A stretch of DNA of 64,000 nt from Castor canadensis (Eukaryota > Chordata > Mammalia > Rodentia > Castoridae), in contig NC_133398.1 of NCBI RefSeq assembly GCF_047511655.1, positions 54,317,638 to 54,381,637 of the forward strand, written 5' to 3'. A program made the translations under genes and the position numbers. The notes beneath the pieces were generated by a model that saw only the letters and a list, made by a program, of their open reading frames with translations, was not told the origin of the DNA and did no database searches. Each line of letters begins with the position of its first letter. Position 1 is the stretch's first letter. Below, piece after piece: positions 13,061-23,554 of the stretch.

Positions 13061-14890
13061 CCACTTTCAACAAATTGCAAATTTTCACTCTATCACTTAA
13101 ATTAAATTTAAATACGTTCACTTTTACCTTGCCATGGGGGCACTAACTACTCTTTGGGAGGCAGATTTTCACAAAATTAAGGTCAGAGAAACACTCAGCA
13201 GACATAAACACAACTAAGGATAATGTGGGACTGACTGGGAGCTTCCCCATGTCCACTGAGCTGAGCAATGTGTGCACTGGGATTTAAATTTTTGTTTTTG
13301 AAATTTCTTGTTTTATTTTTTGACCACATTTTGTCAAAACCACATGTAATAAATTCATGAATGAGTCAGGCTTGCTATACTTCCAATCTCTGACTTCCCC
13401 TTCTGCTAACAGCCAGAAAATATGCCCTGATTTTAAAGAGCTCACCCAACCATAAAAGCTCCCTTCTGCTGTATAAAGTAACTTCTTCAGGAGTGACATC
13501 TTGTCATACTGAAGGCTGCACCTATACGCAAGGGACAGGGGACTGACTATAAAAGATCTGGAAGCACTGAGGGGCTTAGCATTCTGCCAGGCATTTGTCT
13601 TCAAGACTAGTCGATGAAAATCTTGCATGCTTCCCAACACTCTTTCTCAGAAACCGTGTGCTAAAAATAGCAGAACCCATCCAGGGTTCCAGCAAATAAC
13701 AGGACACAGGAGGAAAAGGGATTTGATCAACAAAAACCTGTTAAGAATTCATGGTTAAGCCCAGAAGTCTAGATTAATACAACCAGGTCTGCTAGTTCTA
13801 AGTTAGGTCTAGAAGTATATTTCTGTTGAGGTAGGTGGTAATGGAACTGAGAAGAAGAAAACATACCAGATGTCTAGGAAGCTTCTGAAGGAATTTTATT
13901 GCCTAAATCAGCCTTGAGCCATGAGTAGTTAAAAGTCTGAGGCTGTAAAGCAATCTTGAAATTTAAATAAGCAGAAAATATTTGAATTAAAAAGTTACAC
14001 AATCCAAAAGAGACCAGCTCCCTGTCATTCTCATTAGACTTGACCAAATATAAAAAAGAATAAAAGGAGTTCTTCCCAGATTGCAGAGCCAAGGTAAAAA
14101 TCCAGGACTGCCTCTACTCTAAAGGCTGGGGCCTTTGCACAATGTCTACCCAGCAGGATGGCAGCGCTAACACTTTTAACTGTTATGGCCCTCATTCTTT
14201 GTTTTCTGAAATAGGAATGGTCACTCTGGACTTGTTTCCCGTACATTTAAAAATATGGGCAGACATTAGACCTGGGTACTGAGATATTTCTTAGCATTAC
14301 AAAACTGCTCCAATTAAGATCTATGGGGAACGTTAAGCATAAGAAATGCGTTTCTATTTGTTTATAATTCAAATGAGGCCTGAAAACATCACCTAGAGGT
14401 CTTTCAGAAGCCTGAGTATGAGTAAACCTCCCAGGAGCTGGTGCACTCCTCCAAAGAGTTGCAGGCAACTTCTCCATATCCATCCATCTGGGCCCATCCA
14501 CACATACCATCCACAATTCAGAGGAGAGCGAGAGAGAGACCAGGGCACCGAAACTACAGCATCATGCTCAGAATTCAGAAGTTGTATTAACTGAAAAATG
14601 TTCACAAATAGTACATTACTCCTGAAGCACTAGACATCAGCTGATGATTTAGGACGGTACAAGAATATTTTGTTGACAGTGTGCAAAAAGAGTTGACCGG
14701 TCTCACTGTCATGACATTTTAATAAGTATGGATATCAGATCTCTCCTGCTCATCTTTTTTATTCTATTCATTAAATATCATATAAAAAATTCCTAAGCAT
14801 TTGAGCTCCCAAAGTAATTAGGGATACAAAAAATTAATCCAAACCAAAAAAACATTGAGAATGAGGGGGTTGTACTGAAAAATTTTAAAT
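13061..14890. other. Unique intronic DNA, no gene seen
   Basis: AT-rich sequence without a clear repeat. The minus-strand frame of 118 codons at 13284-13640 shows no recognisable domain and no splice boundaries. Confidence 0.5.
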
Positions 14891-14892
14891 TT

Positions 14893-15092
14893 CAGCCAAG
14901 TGCCAGTGGCTCATGCCTATAATCCTAGCTACTCAGGAGGCAGAGATCAGGAGGATTGTGGTTCGAAGCCAACCTGGACAAATAGTTTGCAAGACCCTAC
15001 CTTGAAAAAAATCTATCACAAAAAAGGGCTGATGTAGTGGCTGAAGGTGTAGGCCCTGAATTTAAATCCAGTACTACAAAAAAAAATTAAAT
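14893..15092 (+). repeat. Composite B1 + ID-like SINE
   Basis: A B1-related left monomer ('gccagtggctcatgcctata') is followed by a perfect Pol III B-box type GGTTCGAAGCC at 14960-14970. A linker 'atctatcacaaaaaagggct' leads to an ID-like right part ending 'tttaaatccagtactac' plus poly-A. The same two-part architecture recurs near 18.4 kb. This composite type is one reason for suggesting a beaver-like host. Confidence 0.9.
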
Positions 15093-15639
15093 GTTATATT
15101 TAATCTCCTGATGCCTAAATATCCAACATACACAAGCTCCCACTCAGGTGACTGGTACACCCGTGTGGTAAGGTTGGTCCCTCCCACACATTCTCCTCTC
15201 TGCCTTCCCCAGCCGTGAGCTAGTAACAACTGCACCACTGAAACCCTCCTGCCTTTTCTGGCACACTCCACCTAGAGCCCCAACAAAAGCACTTGCCCAC
15301 AGTTCTTCCTTCACTCTCTCTTCTGCTCAGTTGAGAGAACCCTTGATGCTCCCCCTTTGCGGCTTCCTCTCCATCTCCCTAAAATCTGAAAGTATAACAA
15401 ACTGTTTCTCTCCTGTGTCCTCTTTGTGGCCACACCTGGCTGACCATCTCATAAAAGAACACAGAAAAGGGATACAAAGAATTAAAAGAGCAAAAAGAAA
15501 AAATAGTAAGAAAAAGGGAGGTCAAGGAAATCCACGATTTCTTACCCATCTAGTATCTTGGCTATCTGGCCTTAAATTCAGAGGAACTACTCCCCTTTCA
15601 GTAGTCCTACCAGGTATCCACTTCACACCCTGGAGTTGT
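15093..15639. other. Unique intronic DNA, no gene seen
   Basis: Single-copy-looking sequence between two SINEs. The plus-strand open frame that begins at 15331 simply runs on into the L1 to the right and is not a gene. Confidence 0.5.
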
Positions 15640-15715
15640 TTGTTTTCTTTGTTGGCAGTACTGGGGTTTGAACTCAGCGCCTTGCACCTGCTAGGCCACA
15701 CCTCCGGTATACAAT
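15640..15715 (-). repeat. ID-like SINE, antisense
   Basis: The plus strand reads 'ggcagtactggggtttgaac' and 'tcagcgccttgcacctgcta', the reverse complement of the ID-like 3' portion. The L1 described next inserted immediately beside it. Confidence 0.85.
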
Positions 15716-16139
15716 GGCTCTTAAAGAGCACCTCTTCGATTGAAAAATCTACTGTGAAACTTATATGGAAACACAAGAGGCCACGACTAGCCAAGGCAAT
15801 ACTCAGTCAAAAGAACAATGCTGGAGGTATCACAATACACAACTTCAAACTATATTACAAAGCAATAACAATAAAAACAGCATGGTACTGGCACAAAAAC
15901 AGACATGAAGACCAGTGGAACAGAATAGAGGACCCAGATATGAAGCCACACAACTATAAGCAACTTATCTTTGACAAAGATAAAATATATGATGGAGAAA
16001 TAGCAGCCTCTTCAACAAAAACTGCTGGGAAAACTGGTTAGCAGTCTGCAAAAAACTGAAACTAGATCCATGTATATCACCCTACACCAAGATTAACTCA
16101 AAATGGATCAAAGATCTTAATATCAGACCCCAAACTCTT

Positions 16140-16177
16140 TTTTTTTTCATTTTTCTTTTATTATTCATATGTGCATG
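16140..16177 (-). mobile_element. Nested 38-nt L1 3'-tail insertion
   Basis: The plus strand shows poly-T followed by 'ttttcttttattattcat' and 'atgtgcat', the reverse complement of the last bases of the L1 3' UTR with its poly-A. It interrupts the L1 above. It is flanked by 15-nt repeats at 16125-16139 and 16178-16192 with one mismatch (AGACCCCAAACTCTT / AGACGCCAAACTCTT). The uninterrupted site is seen in the copy near 56220. Confidence 0.85.
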
Positions 16178-17463
16178 AGACGCCAAACTCTTAAGTTGAT
16201 ACAAGAAAGAGTAGGAAATACTCTGGAGTTAGTAGGTATAGGTAAGAACTTTCTCAATGAAACCCCAGCAGCACAGCAACTAAGAGATAGCATAGATAAA
16301 TGGGACCTCATAAAACTAAAAAGCTTCTGTTCATCAAAAGAAATGGTCTCTAAACTGAAGAGAACACCCACAGAGTGGGAGAAAATATTTGCCAACTATA
16401 CATCAGACAAAGGACTGATAACCAGAATATATAGGGAACTTAAAAAACTAAATTCTCCCAAAACTAACGAACCAATAAAGAAATGGGCACGTGAACTAAA
16501 CAGAACTTTCTCAAAAGAAGAAATTCAAATGGCCAAAAAACACATGAAAAAATGCTCACCATCTCTAGCAATAAAGGAAATGCAAATTAAAACCACACTA
16601 AGATTCCACCTCACCCCTGTTAGAATAGCCATCATCAGCAACACCACCAACAACAGGTATTGGCGAGGATGCGGGGAAAAAGGAACCCTCTTACACTGTT
16701 GGTGGGAATGCAGACTAGTACAACCACTCTGGAAAAAAATTTGGAGGCTACTTAAAAAGCTGGACATCGATCTACCATTTGATCCAGCAATACCACTCTT
16801 GGGGATATACCCAAAAGACTGTTACTCCAGAGGCACCTGCACATCCATGTTTATTGCAGCACTATTTACAATAGTCAAGTTATGGAAACAGTCAAGATGC
16901 CCCAGCACTGACGAATGGATTAAGAAAATGTGGTATCTGTACACAATGGAATTTTATGCAGCCATGAAGAAGAACGAAATGTTATCATTCGCTGGTAAAT
17001 GGATGGAATTGGAGAACATATTCTGAGTGAGGTTAGCCTGGCCCAAAAGACCAAAAATCATATGTTCTCCCTCATATGTGGACATCAGATCAAGGGCAAA
17101 CACAACAATGGGATTGGACTTTGAGCACATGATAAAAGCAGGAGCACACAAGGGAGGGGTGAGGATAGGTAAGACACCTAAAAAGCTAGCTAGCATTTGT
17201 TGCCCTTAACGCAGAGAAACTAAAGCAGATACCTTAAAGCAACTGAGGCCAATAGGAAAAGAGGAACAGGTACTAGAGAAAAGGTTAGACCAAAAAGAAT
17301 TAACCTAGAAGGTAACACCCACGCACAGGAAATCAATGTGAGTCAATGCCCTGTATAGCTATCCTTATCTCAACCAGCAAAAACCCTTGTCCCTTCCTAT
17401 TATTGCTTATATTCTCTCTACAACAAAATTAGAAATAAGGGCAAAATAGTTTCTGCTGGGTAT

Positions 17464-17527
17464 TGAGGGGGGGGAGAGGGAGGGGGCGGAGTGGGTGGTA
17501 AGGGAGGGGGTGGGGGCAGGGGGGAGA
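17464..17527 (+). other. G-rich tract in L1 3' UTR
   Basis: The tract consists of many G-runs of three or more, separated by short linkers, on the L1 sense strand. G-rich polypurine tracts with quadruplex potential are known in mammalian L1 3' UTRs. The C-rich complements near 40366-40430, 41083-41140 and 54879-54930 are the same tract in the minus-strand copies. Confidence 0.8.
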
Positions 17528-17597
17528 AATGACCCAAGCCTTGTATGCACATATGAATAATAAAAGAAAAATTAAAAAAAAAAAAGAGCACCTCTTC

Positions 17598-18412
17598 ATC
17601 TAGTGCTCATTATTCTTGGGTTTGTCTCTACTTCATCCAGCTTCCATTCTAAAGAGAGCCCTGGGGTTACCTAATGCCCTAGACTCTATATGCAGCACAA
17701 AAGGTTTAGCAAAATAGAATCTGATCCTCAAGATTCAGACCCTCTCCTCTGAATACTAAATCCCTCCCTCCTACCATGATATCTGTCCTCAAAACAGTCA
17801 TTATTTTCTCCAAACAACCCATGTCATTTTCAATGATACCTCTAATTCATTTGGAAGATGCTTTAAATTTTTCCAACTAAACTGAAACAAAAATTCATAG
17901 AAACTTAATCTAAAACATTAAAGAATTACTGTGGGGGTAAAATTTTGCAAAAAAAAAAATACATAATTGTGTCAACAACAAAAACTTCAAGAAGAATCTC
18001 AAGCAAAAATTACTTTCAGTCACTAGTTTCTGTTCGCACAACTCATGGGTCCACTGCCATGAGTTAGCACTCATTAATATGTAATTTTTTATTTATATGA
18101 CTCAAGTTGTCCTTATCATGGAAGCACGGCACTTTCACTAGCATTACTCATTCAATCCAGATATCTGGAAAGGTTGCTTACATTCAGTTACCCCTAAAAT
18201 ACATTTTGCTCAGATGTCCTGAAGCCCAGTAACAGAATGACTGGAGTGATAGTTATTATAAAAACCACTGCATTCTCTCCTGGCAACGTAGTCAATTGCT
18301 TGCATGCATTTTTACTTTGTGGAGCAGGGCAGATTAGGACTATTTTTAAGAAGCTAATGACAGACTAGGTACCCTTTCCCTCAGGAAAATGCACATATAA
18401 AATGCAGCATAT
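17598..18412. other. Unique intronic DNA, no gene seen
   Basis: AT-rich sequence without a recognised element. Confidence 0.5.
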
Positions 18413-18595
18413 AGGCTGAGCACAGTGGCTCATACCCATGCTCGCAGCCACTTGGAAGGTAGAGATCAGGAGGATCACAGTTCAAGGCCAGCACAGGAAA
18501 AAACTCAAGACCCTACCTGAAAAATAACTAAGAGGGGGAGGGGGGCGAGGATCAAGGTGTAGAGCATCTGAACCCCCATACCACAAAAAGGTATA
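18413..18595 (+). repeat. Composite B1 + ID-like SINE
   Basis: It has the same two-part layout as at 14.9 kb: 'aggctgagcacagtggctca', 'agatcaggaggatcacagtt', 'caagaccctacctg'. A G-rich linker follows, then the ID-like end 'gtgtagagcatctgaacccc'. The middle is more decayed. Confidence 0.85.
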
Positions 18596-19063
18596 TAATT
18601 TTAGAAAATATACAGGCACCCCTGCAGCCTCCTGACAGACCTGACAAAGGACACTGGTACAGAAGCAATGTATCAAGCAATAAGCCACAGTCAAGATTTG
18701 AAAAGAGCAGAGATTTTTCTTACTTAGAGAAGGCAATTAAGGACTTGAGAACTTGACTCATAAAAAGTCATAAATGATTATCTAATTAAAGACCTAATAA
18801 ATATAATGTCTGACCAAATCAACAAATGCATGAGATTTGTGTAACATTCTCCTGAGCACAGTGTCTATAGAAAACACAGCATTTTAAGTGTCATGAAGGC
18901 ATGAAGAAATTAGTGAAAACAAAAAGGCACAGAACACCAGTGCAATTAAATGTTCCCAGGTGAGGAATCTGAGTGTGACAATAGGCACACACCACACTGT
19001 ATCACAGTCTAGTAACTAAGTTTTATCACTTAAAAGTATCAGAAGATACAGTCTGTAACAGGT
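18596..19063. other. Unique intronic DNA, no gene seen
   Basis: No repeat or exon recognised. Confidence 0.5.
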
Positions 19064-19445
19064 GTTATGGTTTGAGTGTGTCTCCCAAAAGTTCACGTGT
19101 CTGAACCTGAATTCCTCAATACAGCATTGTGGGAAGGGGCCTAGTGGAAGGTTTTTGGGTCATGGGACAGAGTCCTCAGAAATGGATTACTGCTTTAATC
19201 ACATGAGTGAGTTCTCACTCTTGAGAGACTTAGTGGGAGAGTGGATTGTTAGAAAGTGAGGCCGCCCCTTGTACTTTGCCTCTCACACACACCCACCTGC
19301 CCTTCTGATTTCTACCAAGAGTTGAAACAACATAGACCCTCATCGGTTTGGATTCCCCAGCCTCCAGAATCATGAGCCAAAATCAACCTCTTCATAAATT
19401 TCTCAGTCTCAGGTATTTCGTTATAGCAACAGAAAATGGACAAAG
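19064..19445 (+). mobile_element. MaLR-type LTR (MST-like), sense
   Basis: It opens with 'tatggtttgagtgtgtctcc' and contains 'ggaaggggcctagtggaagg' and 'tttgggtcatgggacagagt'. It ends with 'tcttcataaatttctcagtc' and 'gttatagcaacagaaaatgg'. This is the standard layout of an MST-type MaLR LTR. Non-coding. Confidence 0.85.
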
Positions 19446-19452
19446 ACAGTGG

Positions 19453-19815
19453 ATATATGCCTTAGTTCAGGCTACTATAACAAAATGCGAAAGGCTGGAT
19501 AACCTGCAAATAATAGAAATTTATTTTTCACAGTTCTAAAGTCTGGAGAAGACCAAGATCAGGGTACCAGCAGACTTTGCATCCAGTGAAGACTCATTGT
19601 TTCAAAGATGGACCCTTGTTGCTATACTCTGAGCAAGCCCAAGAGGGCATGTGCTCTATGCAACTTCTTTCACAAGAGTACAGATTTCATTCATGAGGGC
19701 TGAGTCCTCAGGACTTAATCACCTCCTAAAGCCCCCACCTCCTAATATTATCTCATTAGCAACTAACTTCCCAAACATGAAGTTGATGTGGAAACGAATT
19801 TAGACCATAGCAAAA
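19453..19815 (-). mobile_element. MaLR-type LTR, antisense
   Basis: It reads as the reverse complement of an MST/MLT LTR: 'ttcaggctactataacaaaa', 'gaaatttatttttcacagtt', 'cttaatcacctcctaaagcc', 'ccacctcctaatattatctc'. It lies back to back with the preceding LTR. Confidence 0.85.
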
Positions 19816-19964
19816 TTCCTACCAAACTGGTTAAAAAAGAAGAGCAATGGCAAAGGAAAATTACATTATTATTTACAGGCTGAATTGTCCTTCTAAATGT
19901 TGAGTCAGTTACAGTATTAAGAAGAAAATTACAGCTAAACTTTTGTGCCATAGAATGACTATTA

Positions 19965-20425
19965 TGGGTTGAACAGCACCCCTCCAAAAATGCGTATGGT
20001 ATGTTAAAAGTCTTAACCCCAGTGCCTCAGAATGTGGCCTAATTTAGAAGTGGGACACTGAAGTTAAGATGACATCATACTGGAGCAGGGTCAGTTCCCA
20101 ATCCAATATAACTGGTGTCCTTTACAAAACATGGAAATTTGGACATAGACACAAATTTGAAGAGAATGCATGTGACCATGAAGGGACCATCAAGGTGATG
20201 TATCTACAAGCCAAGCAAAGCCAAAGACCGCAGGTAAAACTCCAGAAGCAAGGAGACAGGCCTGGAGCAGATCCTTTCCAGAGAGAGCATGGCCCTGCTG
20301 TCCCGTTGGTCTCAGACTTCATACATCCCTGTCTCAAGAAATGTGTGACAACACATTTGGCTGCTTAAGCCAATCCATGTGTGGTACTTTATTATAGAAG
20401 TTCTAGCAAAATAGTGACCTAATAC
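19965..20425 (+). mobile_element. MaLR-type LTR (MLT1-like), sense
   Basis: It contains 'tattatgggttgaacagcac', 'cagtgcctcagaatgtggcc', 'aatccaatataactggtgtc' and 'ctgcttaagccaatccatgt'. It ends 'gttctagcaaaatagtgacc'. This is a full-length-looking but diverged solo LTR. Confidence 0.85.
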
Positions 20426-20724
20426 ATTTTACTCTGAACAGCATTTCATGTAAGTGCTATAAAGCAAGATATAGCCTACCCACAAACACATCCACATGAA
20501 ATGCATGATTTAGTGATAAGTAAAAAAAAAAAAAAAAAGTACATGCTTCGTACAAGCAGCATGTTAATTGGAACCAAAGATTTTCACCTAAGCTGATCCA
20601 CTAACAGTAGAGTAATAAATGCTCATTTGCCTGTTTTACAGTAAAAAAAAATCTTATTTATATTACATGGTAAATTACATCCTTATAAGCAATAAAGTAT
20701 GTTAAAATAAAATGATTAATTTTT
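20426..20724. other. Unique AT-rich DNA
   Basis: It contains a 17-nt A run at about 20522-20538. No gene was seen. Confidence 0.5.
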
Positions 20725-20885
20725 CTTTTTTACATTTTATTTTTAGTTAGCATACATTAACAAAGCAAGGGGATTTCACCAATAATTCCATACATATGTA
20801 ATGTGTGTTTTGATAAAATTCACCCCCCCATTATAGTTCCATTTCCCCCTCTTTGTCTTTTCCCCTTTTCACTTTCAGGTGAGTT
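20725..20885 (-). mobile_element. Old L1 3'-UTR fragment
   Basis: The plus strand 'gttagcatacattaacaaag' and 'ggggatttcaccaataattc' is the reverse complement of the older L1 3'-end family. It includes the conserved 'aaaattcacccccccc' segment. Confidence 0.7.
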
Positions 20886-21124
20886 TCATTAAGGATGATA
20901 AATTTTTGCTATTTTAATATATTCTCATGCTGAAATGATTTCCTCCTCTAATAAATTTTATTTAGTAGGAGCATTTTTCACCTCCAAACAGAAAAGATAT
21001 TAAAATAACTGTCAGCAACAAGGGAGAAATAATCAGTACTAATATAAGGCACAAGTTATGACACGTTAATCAAAAATTCCAAATCCGTGATACAAACACT
21101 AAAGGTATACTGCTTTAGTAACAA

Positions 21125-21790
21125 AACCTCATTCAGTAACCCTCATTAGCATAAGCAAAAAGCTCAAGGTCAAAGGTTGCATGTTTTCCCCATGTGAAAG
21201 CTAGATCTATAAGATAAATGTACACATAAGTATACAGATGATCTTCTTCACAGAGAGAGAACATGATCATATTAGTAGGTCTGAGGGGATTACAGGGAGG
21301 TGGGAGAGAGGAAGAGAATATTAGAAAGTGAGAAAATATTGGAACATTGCATCTGTGTATGAAGATAAGACAAGGCATTTTAAGTTGTTTAATAATATGG
21401 GAACAGGGCAAAAGAGAAACAGTAAGTAATGGGGGCGTCAATGTGATTAAAGCACAACGTATACATGTCTGAAATACCAAAGCAAGAACCCCCACCCCCT
21501 TGAACTATCAATATACCCCTTGAAAAAAAAATGAAGGTCAGGAAGGTAAAATAGGTCCTGTCTGGAGGGTGGGTACCAATAGGAGGGGAGAGGGGACAAT
21601 GAAAAGGTGAAGGAGGGCAAATGGATGTAGTTTATATTCATGTATGAAAATAGAACAATGAAATGTGTTGAAATTGTTCTAAGAAGGGGGTGAGAGGGGA
21701 TGAAGGTGAACCAGAATGATGGAGGGGGTGAATTTAATTAAGATATATTGTAAGCACATATGTAAATGTCACAATGTATCCCCCTGTACA
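21125..21790 (+). mobile_element. Old L1 3'-UTR-type repeat, sense
   Basis: This long copy of a dispersed family is repeated at 37.25-37.8 kb. Shared landmarks are 'ataggtcctgtctggagg', 'atagaacaatgaaatgtgtt', 'ggagggggtgaatttaatt', 'taaatgtcacaatgtatccc' and 'ctgtacaactatta'. Its end is the reverse complement of the minus-strand pieces near 20.7, 49.6 and 53.8 kb. Since the piece at 53.8 kb adjoins old L1 sequence, the family is probably the 3' UTR of an older L1. Confidence 0.65.
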
Positions 21791-22729
21791 ACTATTACGC
21801 GCTAATCAGTAACAGCTCAATTCCACAGAAATAGGAAATGCTTCCCTTCCTCTTGTACACACTGGTTATATACTTCAGCATGCCAGTTCTCAAAAGAAAA
21901 TTGTAAGTATAAATCTTCCTCTGTGGCTCAGTTCAGGTTCATGAACCTGTCAGGGGGAAAAATGGCTACAAAAGTAGGACAGGACTATTTCCCTAATGTC
22001 TCTGTGGCATGCAAACATTAACACTGGCTTTATACGCCCTCCAAAATACACACACAAGAGTAACCTTTGCCTTAAGTTTTCTAAGATTGTGCTCTATTAA
22101 GGTAGGAATAAGGGACTATGTGTGCTTCACCTTTAAAATAAAAGGCTTTTTAGTAAAAAGAAGAAAATGATACAGCTGGATTCTGCAGCTGCATTCACAC
22201 ACACACACACACGAATTTCATTCTGCATCTTTCACCCTGACTTAACCAAGGTTCTATAAAACACAGCCCTCACCTTTTCTGTATGATTTCCAGGAGGGCC
22301 GCTACTATAATAGCCTGACAAAACCCTCGCTACTTCTGAAAAGTTATGAGAACATGCTTTGAAAGGTAGCCTATGAAAAAATTAATGCTAAATTATGCAT
22401 ACATATTAAAAGCAAAACGAAGTCTTTAACTAAAAATTCCTTAAACTTGAACCTGTTCCAGAAAAAAATTTTTTTTGAGTGGCAATCCCACACATTATGT
22501 AAGAAATAGGTCAGATCATAAGTATTCATTTATTTTTCCCTTTGTAAAATTCTTCAACGGAGTCCAATGAGATTTAAATCATTAGAGTCAAATGTCCTAT
22601 TATTTATTTATTGACCCCCAAAAGAAAAATGGGCAAGCCTAAAATGTAAACGGCTCACACAAATAATAATTCACATCACATAATGAATTTTTAACTTTTC
22701 AACAACTTGGTTATGCCACGCAGCAAAAC
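21791..22729. other. Unique intronic DNA next to the CpG island
   Basis: AT-rich. A short (AC)n lies at about 22197-22212. No repeats of note. It lies within 1 kb of the SH3GL2 first exon and could hold intronic regulatory sites, but none was recognised. Confidence 0.5.
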
Positions 22730-23010
22730 CCCCGGGAAACCTCTGAAGCCCCGCACGCCGTGAAGCCGTGGCCTCGCCGAAGTTCACGGAGTTCTCCAGG
22801 GAAAAGTTAACGCCGGCCCATCCTCCCTCCCGCGCCTCGGGGACGCGGGGAAGGGAAAGAGCGCAGACCGCGGCCACCTCCGCAGCCACCGCGGGTGCCA
22901 GCGCATCATCCCAGGACAGTCTGCGCACCGACACCGCAAGGTCACCCGGGAAGAAGCGACTTTACATAATCTCCCGCCGCGCCACCGGACACCTGCGCGC
23001 GGGCGGCGGC

Positions 23011-23052
23011 GCCCTCCCCGCAGCGCCCTCCCCGCAGCGCCCTTCCCGTAGC
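23011..23052. repeat. 14-bp minisatellite, three units
   Basis: The unit GCCCTCCCCGCAGC occurs exactly at 23011-23024 and 23025-23038. It recurs with two changes at 23039-23052. It lies in the intron about 260 bp downstream of the exon 1 donor, within the CpG island. Confidence 0.9.
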
Positions 23053-23308
23053 GCCGGCCCGCGGCGTGCAGGGGCAGTGGCAGGGCGGCGACAGGGTGCC
23101 GAGCGGGACACCAGGGATTCGCAGACGCCTGCAGCGCCGCACCAAGCCACGGGTGGAGGATGCCCGGGGCCGCCACGGGCAGCGCAGGGCGGGAGATGCG
23201 GGGCGCGGCCGCCGAGGGCTCCGCTCTGGGCCAGGGTCCCCGAGTTCCCAGGCGCCCCCCGCGGCTCCGCTGGGGACCGTTCCTCCACGCACCTGCCACG
23301 CGCCTTAC

Positions 23309-23353
23309 CTGAGTGGCTTTGTGGAATTGCTTCTTCAGCCCGGCCACCGACAT
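23309..23353 (-). CDS. SH3GL2: SH3GL2 (endophilin-A1), first coding exon
   Basis: The minus strand encodes 15 residues, MSVAGLKKQFHKATQ, followed at 23308 by the donor CAG|GTAAGG. This is the N-terminal amphipathic helix (H0) that endophilins insert into membranes ahead of the BAR domain. SH3GL1 and SH3GL3, as I remember them, carry KASQ at the end of this exon. The KATQ ending together with FHK points to SH3GL2. Endophilin-A1 is a presynaptic BAR-SH3 protein that curves membranes and recruits dynamin and synaptojanin in synaptic vesicle endocytosis. The ATG has A at -3, and I see no upstream ATG in the 180 bp before it. The rest of the protein (BAR and SH3 domains) lies outside the window to the left. 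Confidence 0.92.
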
Positions 23354-23538
23354 GGTGCGGGAGAGACTGCGCGCGGGCGCGGGCGGGTGCGGTGCCGGAA
23401 AGGCGGCGGCGGCGGCGCAGGACAGGAGGCCGAGCCGGACGCCGCGGTGGCCGGGCCGCCGCTCGTCGTGCCGCCGCTGGGGCTGTGGGCGCGGGGGCGC
23501 GGAGCCGAGCCGACGCGGGCTCGTGCGGAGAGACACCC

Positions 23539-23546
23539 TGACGTCA
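23539..23546. promoter_or_regulatory. Perfect CRE (TGACGTCA)
   Basis: This is the full 8-bp palindromic cAMP-response element, the binding site for CREB/ATF proteins, about 185 bp upstream of the SH3GL2 ATG in the CpG island. A GC box (GGGGCGGG, 23547-23554) abuts it. A CREB-type site fits an activity-regulated neuronal gene, but binding is inferred. Confidence 0.8.
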
Positions 23547-23554
23547 GGGGCGGG
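23547..23554 (+). promoter_or_regulatory. GC box (Sp1/KLF-type site)
   Basis: GGGGCGGG directly follows the CRE. Sp1-family sites are typical of CpG-island promoters. Confidence 0.65.

Larger units (their letters stand above)
15738..17582 (+). mobile_element. 5'-truncated L1 (ORF2 C-terminal part plus 3' UTR)
   Basis: The insertion is flanked by exact 15-bp target-site duplications AAAGAGCACCTCTTC at 15723-15737 and 17583-17597. It encodes the C-terminal part of ORF2p, including the cysteine-containing region near 16660-16720, then a G-rich 3' UTR and poly-A. Compared with the copy at 54.8-62.0 kb, it has a 4-nt deletion near 15978-15985 and a short deletion near 16820, so the frame is broken. 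A 38-nt L1 tail has inserted into it at 16140. Confidence 0.95.
1..23308 (-). other. SH3GL2: SH3GL2 intron 1 (proximal part)
   Basis: This follows from the exon 1 donor at 23307-23308 on the minus strand. The transcript continues leftward out of the window, and I see no further endophilin exon to the left. In other mammals the first intron of this gene is very long (known from the family), so the absence of exon 2 is expected. The intron holds the SINE, L1 and LTR insertions listed separately, between stretches of unique AT-rich DNA. Confidence 0.85.

Noticed and set aside
14960..14970. Possible tRNA gene suggested by a perfect B-box
   Set aside because: The box belongs to the composite SINE. 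No cloverleaf could be formed around it.
15331..16041. 236-codon plus-strand frame
   Set aside because: It starts in unique DNA, crosses an antisense SINE and runs into L1 ORF2. It is a chance fusion, not a gene.
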